This document shows positions 7,201 through 14,695 of a stretch of 25,989 bases of DNA, piece after piece. The notes under the pieces are model-generated. The model saw only the letters and a list, made by a program, of their open reading frames with translations. It was not told where the DNA came from and ran no database searches. The DNA comes from a virus: the IMG/VR virus record IMGVR_UViG_3300037189_011105, positions 1 through 25,989 of that record; one strand, 5' to 3'. Numbering within the stretch: the first letter of the stretch is position 1; each line of letters begins with the position of its first letter. Position numbers and translations under genes: made by a program.

Positions 7201-10200
7201 ATGTCCTCTCCGGTTAATGGGTCTTTGCCTGTGCGAAGCATTTCATCAACCATGGCAGCGCTTGAGTCAAATATCTTGTTTACTCTTTCAGTTATCTTCT
7301 TGAGAAGACTATCATCAACTTTAGTATTGCCTTCAACCTGACCCGTCTTAATTAATTCAAGAACCTCGTCATCACTTAAAAACGTAGCGTCATCGCCCAT
7401 TATTCCTCTTGCTGATTTTATTAACTTGTCCTTATCAATTTTATACTGCGCCTCAAGCATCTTATCAACATATTCGCCCATCTTAGCGATGTCAATCATG
7501 TCCGCTATTTTTATGGGATTATTCTTATCCTTTGTAATCTTAGAACCCTCTAGTGACTCTCTTAGCTTTTTAGCCATTTCATTATACTCGTCAATATTTT
7601 CAACATCAGATGGACGTATTTTCAAGAATTGTTTTGCAAATACAGATAATTCTGCGTTCTTCTTTTTGTTACTTGCAAGTGCTTTTATTGCTGCTCTTAC
7701 GCCATTAGCGTCATTTAGTTTGTTATCATACTCTGCATCCTCAAATAACTTCTCAGCATACTCGATAACTTTTTCAACTGCTGCATCATCCTCTAAGTTA
7801 ACCTTGCTTATCTTGTTTAATAAGGCGTCTACTTTTTTTGTGCTAATGGCTCCTGACTTTTCTATTTGCTTTATGGCTGCCGCAAATACCTTTCTTCTCT
7901 CCATCAAATCCTTAGCCGTCTTTAATCCTTCTTTAACGCCTCTGCCAAATGCTTTTATCTGCTCTTTCAATGCAGCCTTTTCAGTCATGGTAACCACTTT
8001 AGGCGGTTCAATACCAAGTATTGTCTCTGCGCTTGGAGCTTTCTTTACTCTCTCTCCAAACTTCCTAACTACTTCTTTTACCATTGCATCTTGCTGAACT
8101 TGACTAGCGGTCTTATATTCATTCGACTCTGTCAATATCTTTAATGCCTCTTTCTTTTTTGCCTCAACTTCAGCCTTATATTCTTCAGCAGCAGCCTTAG
8201 CCTTATCAAGCGTTTTCTTGGCCTCTTCTATCTTAGTGGCATTACCATTCTTCTTTGCAACTTTAAGCTTGTCCTTAGCCTTGTTTAAATCCCTATCAAC
8301 ATACTCCTTGTACTTAGGTATGAGCAGTTCAATATCATCCATTATAGATGTCTTTGTTTCATTACCTTCAGCCATGGTAACATTAGTAGGTTTGCCTTCA
8401 GATACGGTAGCGCTTCCTGTTTTTATCGTAGTACCTAACGCTTCATTAACTGAGGATACAAGTTGCTTTTGTTGTTCTGTTCTTTCTTGTTCAGGAACTT
8501 TTAATGCTTCATTGTATGCTTCAGCAGGAGTGCTTACTGTTCCTTCTTTTAGATCAAATATTGCACTACCTTCAGTGAAGCTATCGGGAGACGCCTCATC
8601 TGCTGTTTCTTTTGCATCTCTAACATCAACTCCCTCATATCCCATTTTCTTTAATATGCGAGTTTCTAATCTATCTGTTTTATAATCATCTTTAGATGTC
8701 TCTTTTGAGTATTCTTTTAATTCAGAAGAAAAATCTGTATTTTTTATTTTATTTAAAAATTCAGGCATCCAATATTCTAACATTTGAGAATATCCATATC
8801 CTCTTGAATTGTTTTCTATTGATTCTTCAACAGTTAATTTGTTTTTAACTAAGTCGGTAGCTAATCTTTTTAGTGCATTTTTTACTACCCAATATTGAGG
8901 TGTTGTCAATTTGAGTAAATTGTATTTTGAAAAATCAACTATTTTAAATCCTTTTTCTGTAGATTTTCTTGATTCTTTTCCTACAACTTTGTTGGGATCT
9001 GATACAAAATAATATCCTGTAAATGGCATATCTCCATTGTAAGATTCTGTAGCATAATCTGATTTATCTTGTAAATTTCCAACATGATATCCTGCATCTT
9101 CAAAAACTTTAGATGCAGCATTAGCGATTAATTTAGGATTTTTTTCTGCAATATTATTAAGTTCTTTCTCAACATCAACTCCTCCTGTCTTAGTCTCCGT
9201 TCCTTCAGCCATAGTAACATCGCCACGCTTTGCCTCACTATTTCTTTTTAGTAATTCATTTACTGCCTGTTCTTGCGTTCTGCCAAGAACATCTCCATAA
9301 AAAGACTTTGCAGTGTATGGCTTTGCTTCTGCTTTATTGAAATCAGCATTAACAAAGTTTCCAAATTCCTTATCAATGACCATTCTACCTATTGGTTTGC
9401 CATCTAAAGTAACTGTTAGATTGCCCCTACCATCATCCTCAATTTTTGTATTTTCAAACTCATACCTCCATGATCCTGTCTTAGTTTCCGTTCCTTCGGC
9501 ACTGGTAACATCGGCACGAGTTTTTGGTTCCCTGCTCATTGGAACAGCTTCAGATTCATTTTCTAAAGCATAGTCAATAAGTTCTTGTTCTGTTTTAAAT
9601 GCACCACCAAAAGCATCTTCGAAATCAACCTTAAATCCGTTCTTTTTATAGAAATCAATAAGTTGCTTTTTGCTTAATCCATCACGGCCAAATGGCTTTG
9701 CATCAAGAGTGAGTTTTACACCAAGCGCATCAGCAGCATCTGTTATATCTTTCATAACAGCCTTGCCGGTGCCTTTGCCTTTATCAAGAGATAATATTGA
9801 TTCAATAGATATTTCATTCCTATCTCTCTTGTCAAACCTATTAAATTCTAAAGAAGCCTTATTTCCATAAACAAATGACTTGTTATCAATAGGATTTTTT
9901 TGAAGCGGATTTAAACTGTTAAGTTTATTAAGAAACCTATTTAGTATATTATCTTTTACAAATTGAACTTTTTGAGGTTCTTCTTTTTGAGGTTCTTGCT
10001 TTTCATTTTTATTAGGCTCAGGAATTTTGAAGAAATTATTTTCAATATTCTTATCAGGATTTTTGCTTCTTTTTACTAACTCATCAATAGCTTCTTGCTT
10101 AGACTCTCCAAGTACATCTCCATAAATCCATTCAACAGAATAAGGTTTAACTCCTGCTCTACTAAAGTTTGCATTTTGCCAAGTTTTTTGACTTGGATCG

Positions 10201-12773
10201 TAATACATTTTACCTATCTCTTTACCATTAAGAGTTACTGTATGCTCGTTATCTTCATTCTTTTTGGTTTTAACTATATCTGTTCCACTTGTCATTGTCT
10301 CCGTTCCTTCGCCACCGGTAGTAACCTCAGTAGGACCACCACTTGTAGTAGCGGTAGCACCGCCTGCACCAATGGTAATTGTTGTGCCTTTAGCAGAAGC
10401 AGGAGTAGCTGTAACCTCAGGAGTAGACTCACTAACTGTAGCACTACTACCTGCTTGAATAGTTGTGCCTTCAGGCCTAGACTCAGCAGCTTTATGCGCC
10501 TCAAGCATTTTCTTGAAGTAGTCTAACGAAGCGACGTCATCCTCTGTTGGATTAGCTTCCTCTTCATAAAACTTAATCTTCTCCTCGTAATACTTTATAG
10601 GGTCAGCAAAGTAATCCTTAGCCTCTTGTACATCAGTCTCATCATGATTATCGGGGTTATCTAAGATTTCTTGGAACGCGTCTTTCTCATCAGCGATGGC
10701 TTGACTTTGTTCGGGAGTGATTTCAAGTTTGGCGTTTCCTTCGCCCACTTCTTGCAATCCCAATTCGGGTTGTTGGCCGAGTAGCACGCTTTCATTTGTT
10801 GTTTGCTTTTGAACGGCATCTTCTTTCTGTTTATTGGTTACTAATTCAGTTAACTCATTATTTAATTCTGCAAGTTTTGCTCTTTTCGCATCAATAAATG
10901 CTTTTATAGACGCTCTCTCTGAAGGTAATTTTGAATTTGTGAACTTATCTGACAAGTCACTCAGTTCAGCATCCAAATTCATTATCTCTGTATTCAGTTC
11001 TCTTTTTCTTGTGCCAAACGTAGAGTTATCATAAGCATCAGCAATAGCCGATATCTTATCAATTATCATCTTCTTCTCATTTGCTCCAAAGCTCTTATTG
11101 TTATTCATTAAATTAATAAGCGCGTCTCTATGCTCAACAATGTCATTGATTGTATTGTGAGCATCTATTTTATTTTGCAACTTAACAGCCTCATCTCCAA
11201 GCGTCTTCTTTTTTTGCATGTCAGGCTCCCTCAGTATTGCTTTTTTTATAGCATCTCTTGCGGTCATCATGGCTTGTATATCGTCCTGAGTAAGATTTGG
11301 GTCGTAAGATATATCAAGGTTCGCCTTAGTCTCATTTATGACTCTTCCAAGAGAGTTAATTGGATTGTCACTGAGTACGCTCTCATAGTAGTGGTTAGCT
11401 TCATTTTGGTTCTTATATATTGAACCTGCATGCAACAAACTAAAACCAACGCCAGTACCTGCCTCCATAATCATTTCTTCAGGCGTTAATGCTCTCCTTT
11501 CTGTAGCAGCAACTCTTAATGCCTTAGCTGACGTAAATACACCTGCATTTGCAAGTGGATTTGATATAGCCGTAGCTATAGCGCTATTAAGACCTGTCTT
11601 TGATATTAATTTAGCTATAGCAGGAGAGACCTCCCCTGCAGTTACACCAAGCACATGCATATACGCACCTTCAGCCGCTCCTTCTAATGCACCATATAGT
11701 GAGTTAACATATGGGTCTTCTCCTTCTTTAGTCTCAGCCATGCCTTTTATAGCACCTTTCGTTGCCATTATCTTAGTGAATGGAGAAGTGACTGATTCTT
11801 TTACAAGCTTTGTAGTTTTAGGTAAGTATTTTTCTACTACCTTAGCAGCTTGAGGAGAATATTTTTCAATAACGGGAACTGCTTTTTTAGTTGTTGTTTC
11901 AGCCCATTTAGCCGCTGCTGATTCAGCATATGCAGGATTGTCCATAGCTGCAGCCAATACCAAATCAGGAGCCATCCCTGCTATATTCTTAGTTATCTCA
12001 TAAGGTATCTTCATTACTCCTTCAGGAGCTACTTTTTGCTGATACTCCTCTATGTCTTTTAATTGGTCTTTTATATTTGAAGAGGCATTGGCAAGCGCTG
12101 TTATAGATTTTGTTTTTTGCTCTTGAGGTAAGACTGAATTGATTATCAAGCTTGATACATTACCAATTCCTTGCAATATCGCTCTTGGGTCAATAGGAGA
12201 CATATCTCCTCCCTTTTTCTTACTTAATTGCTCTAATTGGTTTTTTACAGCATCACTCGCAGGCTTATCTGTATCAGGAATATCTCCTCCAAAAAAATTG
12301 CTTTCATTTAATTGATTTTTAAATGCATTCAATACGTCATCAACAGGCTTTAAGAAACCTTCAGACCATATATTTGAGGCTATACCTGATACTGCATCTG
12401 CAACTTTCTTTGTACCAAGCATTGTATATGCCTGTGCTTTAAGTGCAGCATTGCCAATCTTAGATAGGATACCATCATCCTCAGTCTCTTGCGATGATGA
12501 CCCCGATGAAGCATCTGCCGAAGACGAACCCGAAACGACTGAATTTTTTTTTTCAACGGAAGGTTCAGTAGCCTTTATTTTGTTCAAAAAAGAGTCTATA
12601 GGAATATCTTTTGTAAACGAAGGGTCAATAGAACCTACCCATCCATGCATTTCCTTTGCATAAGAAGGGTCCTGCATTTTCTGAATGAATGTAGCGTATG
12701 GAACATCGGTTCCGTATGTTGAATCATTTTGCACAATCCAACCATATAGGTCTTTTAAATACTTCTCGTTCAT
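4242..12773 (-). CDS. Giant polyvalent virion/ejection protein (T7 gp16-like position)
   Basis: A 2843-residue protein, the last and longest gene of the virion block. Residues 1-67 hold a tandem repeat. Residues 100-460 include hydrophobic Ala/Gly-rich helices. About 500-780 is coiled coil. About 780-1480 is a mosaic of Thr/Ser-rich linkers with a GNAT-like domain (about 965-1072), a duplicated unknown module (about 837-905 and 1108-1180) and an ADP-ribosyltransferase-like domain (about 1198-1410). Long helical regions follow from 1480. About 2268-2525 resembles C-terminal domains of large polyvalent proteins and has a hydrophobic segment near 2497-2525. The tail is Lys/Arg/Tyr-rich. I infer that it is packaged in the virion and ejected with the DNA, by analogy with T7 gp16, which follows gp14 and gp15 in the same order. 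Polyvalent proteins of this design are known in phages and carry effectors that act at host entry. No transglycosylase motif was recognised. Its TAA stop overlaps the convergent gene's stop. Confidence 0.85.
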   Translation of the reverse strand: MNEKYLKDLYGWIVQNDSTYGTDVPYATFIQKMQDPSYAKEMHGWVGSIDPSFTKDIPIDSFLNKIKATEPSVEKKNSVVSGSSSADASSGSSSQETEDDGILSKIGNAALKAQAYTMLGTKKVADAVSGIASNIWSEGFLKPVDDVLNAFKNQLNESNFFGGDIPDTDKPASDAVKNQLEQLSKKKGGDMSPIDPRAILQGIGNVSSLIINSVLPQEQKTKSITALANASSNIKDQLKDIEEYQQKVAPEGVMKIPYEITKNIAGMAPDLVLAAAMDNPAYAESAAAKWAETTTKKAVPVIEKYSPQAAKVVEKYLPKTTKLVKESVTSPFTKIMATKGAIKGMAETKEGEDPYVNSLYGALEGAAEGAYMHVLGVTAGEVSPAIAKLISKTGLNSAIATAISNPLANAGVFTSAKALRVAATERRALTPEEMIMEAGTGVGFSLLHAGSIYKNQNEANHYYESVLSDNPINSLGRVINETKANLDISYDPNLTQDDIQAMMTARDAIKKAILREPDMQKKKTLGDEAVKLQNKIDAHNTINDIVEHRDALINLMNNNKSFGANEKKMIIDKISAIADAYDNSTFGTRKRELNTEIMNLDAELSDLSDKFTNSKLPSERASIKAFIDAKRAKLAELNNELTELVTNKQKEDAVQKQTTNESVLLGQQPELGLQEVGEGNAKLEITPEQSQAIADEKDAFQEILDNPDNHDETDVQEAKDYFADPIKYYEEKIKFYEEEANPTEDDVASLDYFKKMLEAHKAAESRPEGTTIQAGSSATVSESTPEVTATPASAKGTTITIGAGGATATTSGGPTEVTTGGEGTETMTSGTDIVKTKKNEDNEHTVTLNGKEIGKMYYDPSQKTWQNANFSRAGVKPYSVEWIYGDVLGESKQEAIDELVKRSKNPDKNIENNFFKIPEPNKNEKQEPQKEEPQKVQFVKDNILNRFLNKLNSLNPLQKNPIDNKSFVYGNKASLEFNRFDKRDRNEISIESILSLDKGKGTGKAVMKDITDAADALGVKLTLDAKPFGRDGLSKKQLIDFYKKNGFKVDFEDAFGGAFKTEQELIDYALENESEAVPMSREPKTRADVTSAEGTETKTGSWRYEFENTKIEDDGRGNLTVTLDGKPIGRMVIDKEFGNFVNADFNKAEAKPYTAKSFYGDVLGRTQEQAVNELLKRNSEAKRGDVTMAEGTETKTGGVDVEKELNNIAEKNPKLIANAASKVFEDAGYHVGNLQDKSDYATESYNGDMPFTGYYFVSDPNKVVGKESRKSTEKGFKIVDFSKYNLLKLTTPQYWVVKNALKRLATDLVKNKLTVEESIENNSRGYGYSQMLEYWMPEFLNKIKNTDFSSELKEYSKETSKDDYKTDRLETRILKKMGYEGVDVRDAKETADEASPDSFTEGSAIFDLKEGTVSTPAEAYNEALKVPEQERTEQQKQLVSSVNEALGTTIKTGSATVSEGKPTNVTMAEGNETKTSIMDDIELLIPKYKEYVDRDLNKAKDKLKVAKKNGNATKIEEAKKTLDKAKAAAEEYKAEVEAKKKEALKILTESNEYKTASQVQQDAMVKEVVRKFGERVKKAPSAETILGIEPPKVVTMTEKAALKEQIKAFGRGVKEGLKTAKDLMERRKVFAAAIKQIEKSGAISTKKVDALLNKISKVNLEDDAAVEKVIEYAEKLFEDAEYDNKLNDANGVRAAIKALASNKKKNAELSVFAKQFLKIRPSDVENIDEYNEMAKKLRESLEGSKITKDKNNPIKIADMIDIAKMGEYVDKMLEAQYKIDKDKLIKSARGIMGDDATFLSDDEVLELIKTGQVEGNTKVDDSLLKKITERVNKIFDSSAAMVDEMLRTGKDPLTGEDIDLSENRKKIAERFMSMDMRDLSDKEKLGVIDALNNFIRNGSVANMETVYADYKAKDSLAKAIENNVVAKKLKLFFSKKTGRAFGQQISTLPNLTEQMFRGVAASEEFKRLSGITELVNKKASVQRTMNVLTDSFIKQFYNQKANGKAFDTADNVAERGIIAAMKRDIPGTPEQQKAEFKRKKELVEKSIELLRDGTEQERKMADVYQKSYDKVLKDSNTVDEVLKKSDDKNIEAVDWWIDKWSDIYDQLADVSESIYNKKLDRDLNYTNFKFSLLSGGEKAPELSSRESVFLNSNNDIFGKGVYKKKTGVLEKSTRPEADGMEDRYFDLSFDRNMINAYQDALMDINTAGTVRQIESFFSSKAIKKIIPNKEDRDLLFRNSGKEGVIPDLIRTTRQRQVVVTDELTSVFRKLSNLGTAGAATALAGVTQPVKQTIPVAINTIINAGKMPDFFYFRNKDKVNFINNSQRGIAIRGGKSRVSVDSINKLAEAAATSKASKVIELLGKANEIALKAFVEKPDVWIAKASWITYYEKGLKKQGIDPSKFDYAKDKINEEAADYAQDMVDRQQNISDADLQGKLMNTKDPIKSVMVKTVMPFASFRMNQTMRMYSDLKSLFSKKGNATKEDRITAFKSLAGYGAEMATFKYTQYLIASYIGGLAVQAMGINETDDDKKKREEMLNKSQTTGTVTDVLSPLPVLDVPVAIGADKALSYFQDLEDIDEEDKFNLMTSFKQNGAKSLGLYGIAVDKANSIIDAFEIATTGKYTDEYGREKYVSRKTADALGDVALMSTGSSLIGFPAEMNAVLRNSLRLAKKNSSTKQGGKEAYTREVESKRADVLKKKEDKMKIEVEALNRMLEEETEPDKRKEIKLKIREAKEAPYKGKDQKEEEKMTRREEKEKLEEMLQGYDSKSDMKRYDPDLYEKTFGEGSDYYEKNNTEKEVKSDLTKEKKIIEDEEYDYSKRKKRKKNRDGTYKKSYYKSYFKRY
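8347..8436 (-). repeat. Linker repeat copy 4, with second shared linker motif
   Basis: Encodes 'GTTIKTGSATVSEGKP' followed by 'VTMAEGNETKTS'. The first part repeats 'GTTIQAGSSATVSESTP' encoded at 10411-10470, so the mosaic opens and closes with the same linker pair. It forms the C-terminal border of the ADP-ribosyltransferase-like domain. Confidence 0.7.
8540..9180 (-). other. ADP-ribosyltransferase-like domain inside the giant protein
   Basis: Residues about 1198-1410. Signs are 'TGYYFVSDPNKV' near 1250-1260, 'FKIVDFSKYNLLKL' after it, 'TRILKKMGYEGVDVRD' near 1372-1386, and 'GSAIFDLKEGT' at the end. This order (a G-x-YF-x-[SD] strand, a D-x-S-K-Y-N-L strand, a late GY-[ED]-G-[IV] and a final [IV]-[FY]-D strand) resembles the ART-type toxin domains found in phage polyvalent proteins. 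I cannot assign the catalytic triad with certainty. Base composition is much more AT-rich than the flanks (about 27%, one 60-base stretch near 15% by hand count), which suggests a later arrival. Confidence 0.5.
9184..9224 (-). repeat. Linker repeat copy 3 (AEGTETKTG type)
   Basis: Encodes 'GDVTMAEGTETKTGG'. The surrounding 60 bases are about half G+C, while the ADP-ribosyltransferase-like domain directly after it is about 27% G+C by hand count. It forms the N-terminal border of that domain. Confidence 0.75.
9232..9450 (-). repeat. Duplicated unknown module, copy 2, in the giant protein
   Basis: Second copy of the ~65-residue module with the conserved 'YGDVLG' core and a 'LLKRN' ending. The two copies differ at many residues, so the duplication is old or the copies were gained separately. 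It is bounded on both sides by linker repeats 2 and 3, like a removable cassette. Confidence 0.75.
9474..9516 (-). repeat. Linker repeat copy 2 (AEGTETKTG type)
   Basis: Encodes 'ADVTSAEGTETKTGS'. Its DNA is close to copy 3 over some 40 bases, with about six differences by eye, which is closer than the protein context needs. It separates the GNAT-like domain from copy 2 of the duplicated module. Confidence 0.75.
9558..9885 (-). other. GNAT acetyltransferase-like domain inside the giant protein
   Basis: Residues about 965-1072. The strand 'ISIESILSLD' leads into the Gly-rich loop 'KGKGTGKAVMKDI' (about 996-1008), which matches the acetyl-CoA pyrophosphate-binding motif [QRK]-x-x-G-x-G of GNAT enzymes. 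Next come 'GVKLTLDAKPFG' and the C-terminal GNAT signature 'LIDFYKKNGFKVDFED'. An active fold is plausible. The substrate is unknown; a host protein modified after ejection is one possibility. Confidence 0.75.
10058..10264 (-). repeat. Duplicated unknown module, copy 1, in the giant protein
   Basis: A module of about 65 residues with 'VTLNGKEIGKMYYD', then 'ANFSRAGVKPYS', 'YGDVLGESKQEAIDELVKR'. It aligns along its whole length with copy 2 at 9232-9450 ('VTLDGKPIGRMVID', 'ADFNKAEAKPYT', 'YGDVLGRTQEQAVNELLKR'). It looks like a small alpha+beta domain with no recognised function. A Lys/Glu/Pro-rich spacer ('NEKQEPQKEEPQK') separates it from the GNAT-like domain. Confidence 0.75.
10291..10330 (-). 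repeat. Linker repeat copy 1 (AEGTETKTG type)
   Basis: Encodes 'GGEGTETMTSG' at the end of a Thr/Ser/Gly-rich stretch. It matches the cores of the copies at 9474-9516, 9184-9224 and 8347-8390. The local GC content is around 45-50% by hand count, well above the modules on either side. It marks the boundary before the first copy of the duplicated module. Confidence 0.7.
12573..12773 (-). repeat. Tandem duplication of a ~33-residue module at the N-terminus of the giant protein
   Basis: Residues 1-34 and 35-67 align as two copies: 'YLKDLYGWIVQNDSTYGTDV' with 'YAKEMHGWVGSIDPSFTKDI'. These are followed by 'YATFIQKMQ' with 'IDSFLNKIK'. Shared features are a Gly-Trp pair, a spaced Asp, and a Phe-[IL]-x-K ending. 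I infer a small helical repeat that could be a docking or packaging signal for loading the protein into the virion. Confidence 0.75.
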
Positions 12774-12794
12774 TTGCTTTGTTTTAATTTGTTG

Positions 12795-14684
12795 TTATTT
12801 GCCTCCCGGTCTTGGTGCAGGTGTTTTCTTCACCGGCGCAGGCGCAGGCGCAGAAGCAGGAGTCGGCTCAGCCTTTGCTTTTTTATCAGGATTGCTTTCA
12901 AAAAAGTTTTGAGCTTCTGTTGCATTTGCATTTTGAGACAACCAATTTAAAATGTTTTTAACTTGTGATTTATCATCTACAGAAAAAGTAACACCCTTTT
13001 CTTTTGATATGTCCTGTCCTTTCTTGTATATAATAATGTCATCTGTAGTTCCAAGTGTGCTTTCATCAGCCTCAAATGTAAATCCAAGACCACCAAATGT
13101 AGAGTTTAAATTAGATGCAGTTTCTGTAGCTTTATTTGGCATTATCTGACTGTCTAAGCTTGAAGACACATACTCATTTATGTCTTTAGTATAAGACTTT
13201 TGCCCAGTCTCTTCTGAGCCAATTGCTTTTCCGGGTTTATTTACAGTTTTCCCTTGAGAGAACTCTCTCGCATACTTAACAGCGTCTGTCTCATCAATTT
13301 GAGTGTCTGAAATATACTTTTTAGCATATCCCATGATACTTGATATAGCGCTTCTTACCTCATCAGGTGTTTTAGGAGCAAACTGAACATATTGCCCATC
13401 TGGTCCCATTACGTTGAAAATAGGATTCTTGTCTGCGTCTTCTGTTATATAGTTAGAAATGCCTATTTTATTTAAATAATTACTTGCATCACTTTGCTCG
13501 TTAACGCTACCTGTAAAGAATTTTCCTACGTTCTCTCCAAGATTTTTAGCGCCTTGCTCTTCTTTTTTAACTCCATATTCAAACTGCTTTCTTCCAAGTG
13601 TAACATCACTTAATTGACCTGTAGATGATTGAATTTTTTTCTCTACATCAATCTTGCTGATTATTTGGTTTCTTGCATAATCAAACGCTTCTTGTCTCTG
13701 CTCTTTATAATGAGGACCATTAGGGTCTATTACATTTAATCCTGTTGATGGGTCAACCATTGCCAATATTTTAGTCTTATCTTTTGCCGCCAACTCCTTA
13801 TCATAAGTATATGATTCAGCGCCATACTTACCTGTATTTTGAGTTAGTATAGACATCATGTTGTATGGCACAGATAAATACTTTTCTACGTTATTATCTA
13901 TTGACCTTAAGAACTCGTCAGCAGCTTTTTTACCCCCCGGAAAAGTCTTCTCCATCATCTCAGGAGAGTTTAAATATTCAGTAACGCTACCTGCTCTTGA
14001 CATTTTAGCCGCTTGCAAAACAGCCGTTCTTAAAGCTCCCTTAGATTCAGCGTCCCTTGTAGTATTGCCATCTAAATCAAACGTAGGTATATCTGTCTGC
14101 ATATTCTTCATGCCTGTACCAACAGGAATAATTTCTCCTGTAAGTTCCATTAGTCCCGTCTTCTCATTTTTTTTCATCTTGGCTAAATTGATAACCCCTG
14201 TTGCAGGGTCTACAACAGCTTTTGAATTAGAGAAATCAGCATACGCTTCTATTGTAGACATATTAAAAGCATTTACAGCCTGAAGGGAATTGTCTGTTAT
14301 TCCTTTCATTTTTTTTGCGTATTCGCTTTGATATGTTTTTTGAAGATCAAATAACGTGTTTGTCCCATCTAATATATTGTTGTTAATTAAATTAATTTGC
14401 TTTTCACTTATTTTGCCTGCTTTAAAAAGTTTCATGGCAATTTGTTTTTGCTTAGTAATAGCATCAACGGCATTACTCGTAAATGCATTACCATCCCTAT
14501 ATTGGCCCATAGGAGAATTAGCCAATGTTTGAGAAAGTTTTCTATCTCTCTCTTCAATACCAGCTTTTCTGTTCTCCCTATCCTTTATATCGGCATCAAT
14601 AACGTCAGTAAATCCTTTTGCGACTGACGCCCAATCCACATAACTTGAATTTTCTCTTGATTGATATCCGTAACCTATTGGCAT
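12795..14684 (-). CDS. Internal virion/ejection protein, T7 gp15-like by position
   Basis: A 629-residue, mainly helical protein with no recognised enzymatic motif. The N-terminal 130 residues are charged helices ('DWASVAKGFTDVIDADIKDREN'-type), and the middle is mixed. The C-terminal 25 residues are Ala/Pro/Lys-rich ('TPASAPAPAPVKKTPAPRPG'), a flexible tail. It lies between a small Gly/Ala-rich membrane-prone protein and the giant last gene. The T7 internal core proteins gp14, gp15 and gp16 have the same order and relative sizes. I infer that it is packaged in the head or tail and forms part of the channel built at DNA ejection. The assignment is by gene order and character, not by direct similarity. 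Confidence 0.65.
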   Translation of the reverse strand: MPIGYGYQSRENSSYVDWASVAKGFTDVIDADIKDRENRKAGIEERDRKLSQTLANSPMGQYRDGNAFTSNAVDAITKQKQIAMKLFKAGKISEKQINLINNNILDGTNTLFDLQKTYQSEYAKKMKGITDNSLQAVNAFNMSTIEAYADFSNSKAVVDPATGVINLAKMKKNEKTGLMELTGEIIPVGTGMKNMQTDIPTFDLDGNTTRDAESKGALRTAVLQAAKMSRAGSVTEYLNSPEMMEKTFPGGKKAADEFLRSIDNNVEKYLSVPYNMMSILTQNTGKYGAESYTYDKELAAKDKTKILAMVDPSTGLNVIDPNGPHYKEQRQEAFDYARNQIISKIDVEKKIQSSTGQLSDVTLGRKQFEYGVKKEEQGAKNLGENVGKFFTGSVNEQSDASNYLNKIGISNYITEDADKNPIFNVMGPDGQYVQFAPKTPDEVRSAISSIMGYAKKYISDTQIDETDAVKYAREFSQGKTVNKPGKAIGSEETGQKSYTKDINEYVSSSLDSQIMPNKATETASNLNSTFGGLGFTFEADESTLGTTDDIIIYKKGQDISKEKGVTFSVDDKSQVKNILNWLSQNANATEAQNFFESNPDKKAKAEPTPASAPAPAPVKKTPAPRPGGK

Positions 14685-14695
14685 GTGTTTTTATT

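Noticed and set aside
7426-8097. A 223-codon open frame on the + strand
   Set aside because: It is antisense to the coiled-coil part of the giant gene, is Ser/Leu/Phe-rich as expected of a mirrored Lys/Glu-rich sequence, and has no neighbours on that strand.
10300-10470. Possible CRISPR-like or tandem DNA repeat array
   Set aside because: The repetition is coding, of uneven spacing, in one uninterrupted frame. It has no constant repeat with unique spacers.
10292-10504. A 70-codon - strand open frame rich in leucine
   Set aside because: It is an out-of-frame reading of the Thr/Ser/Gly-rich linker; the leucine runs come from shifted ACT/GCT codons. It is not a membrane protein.
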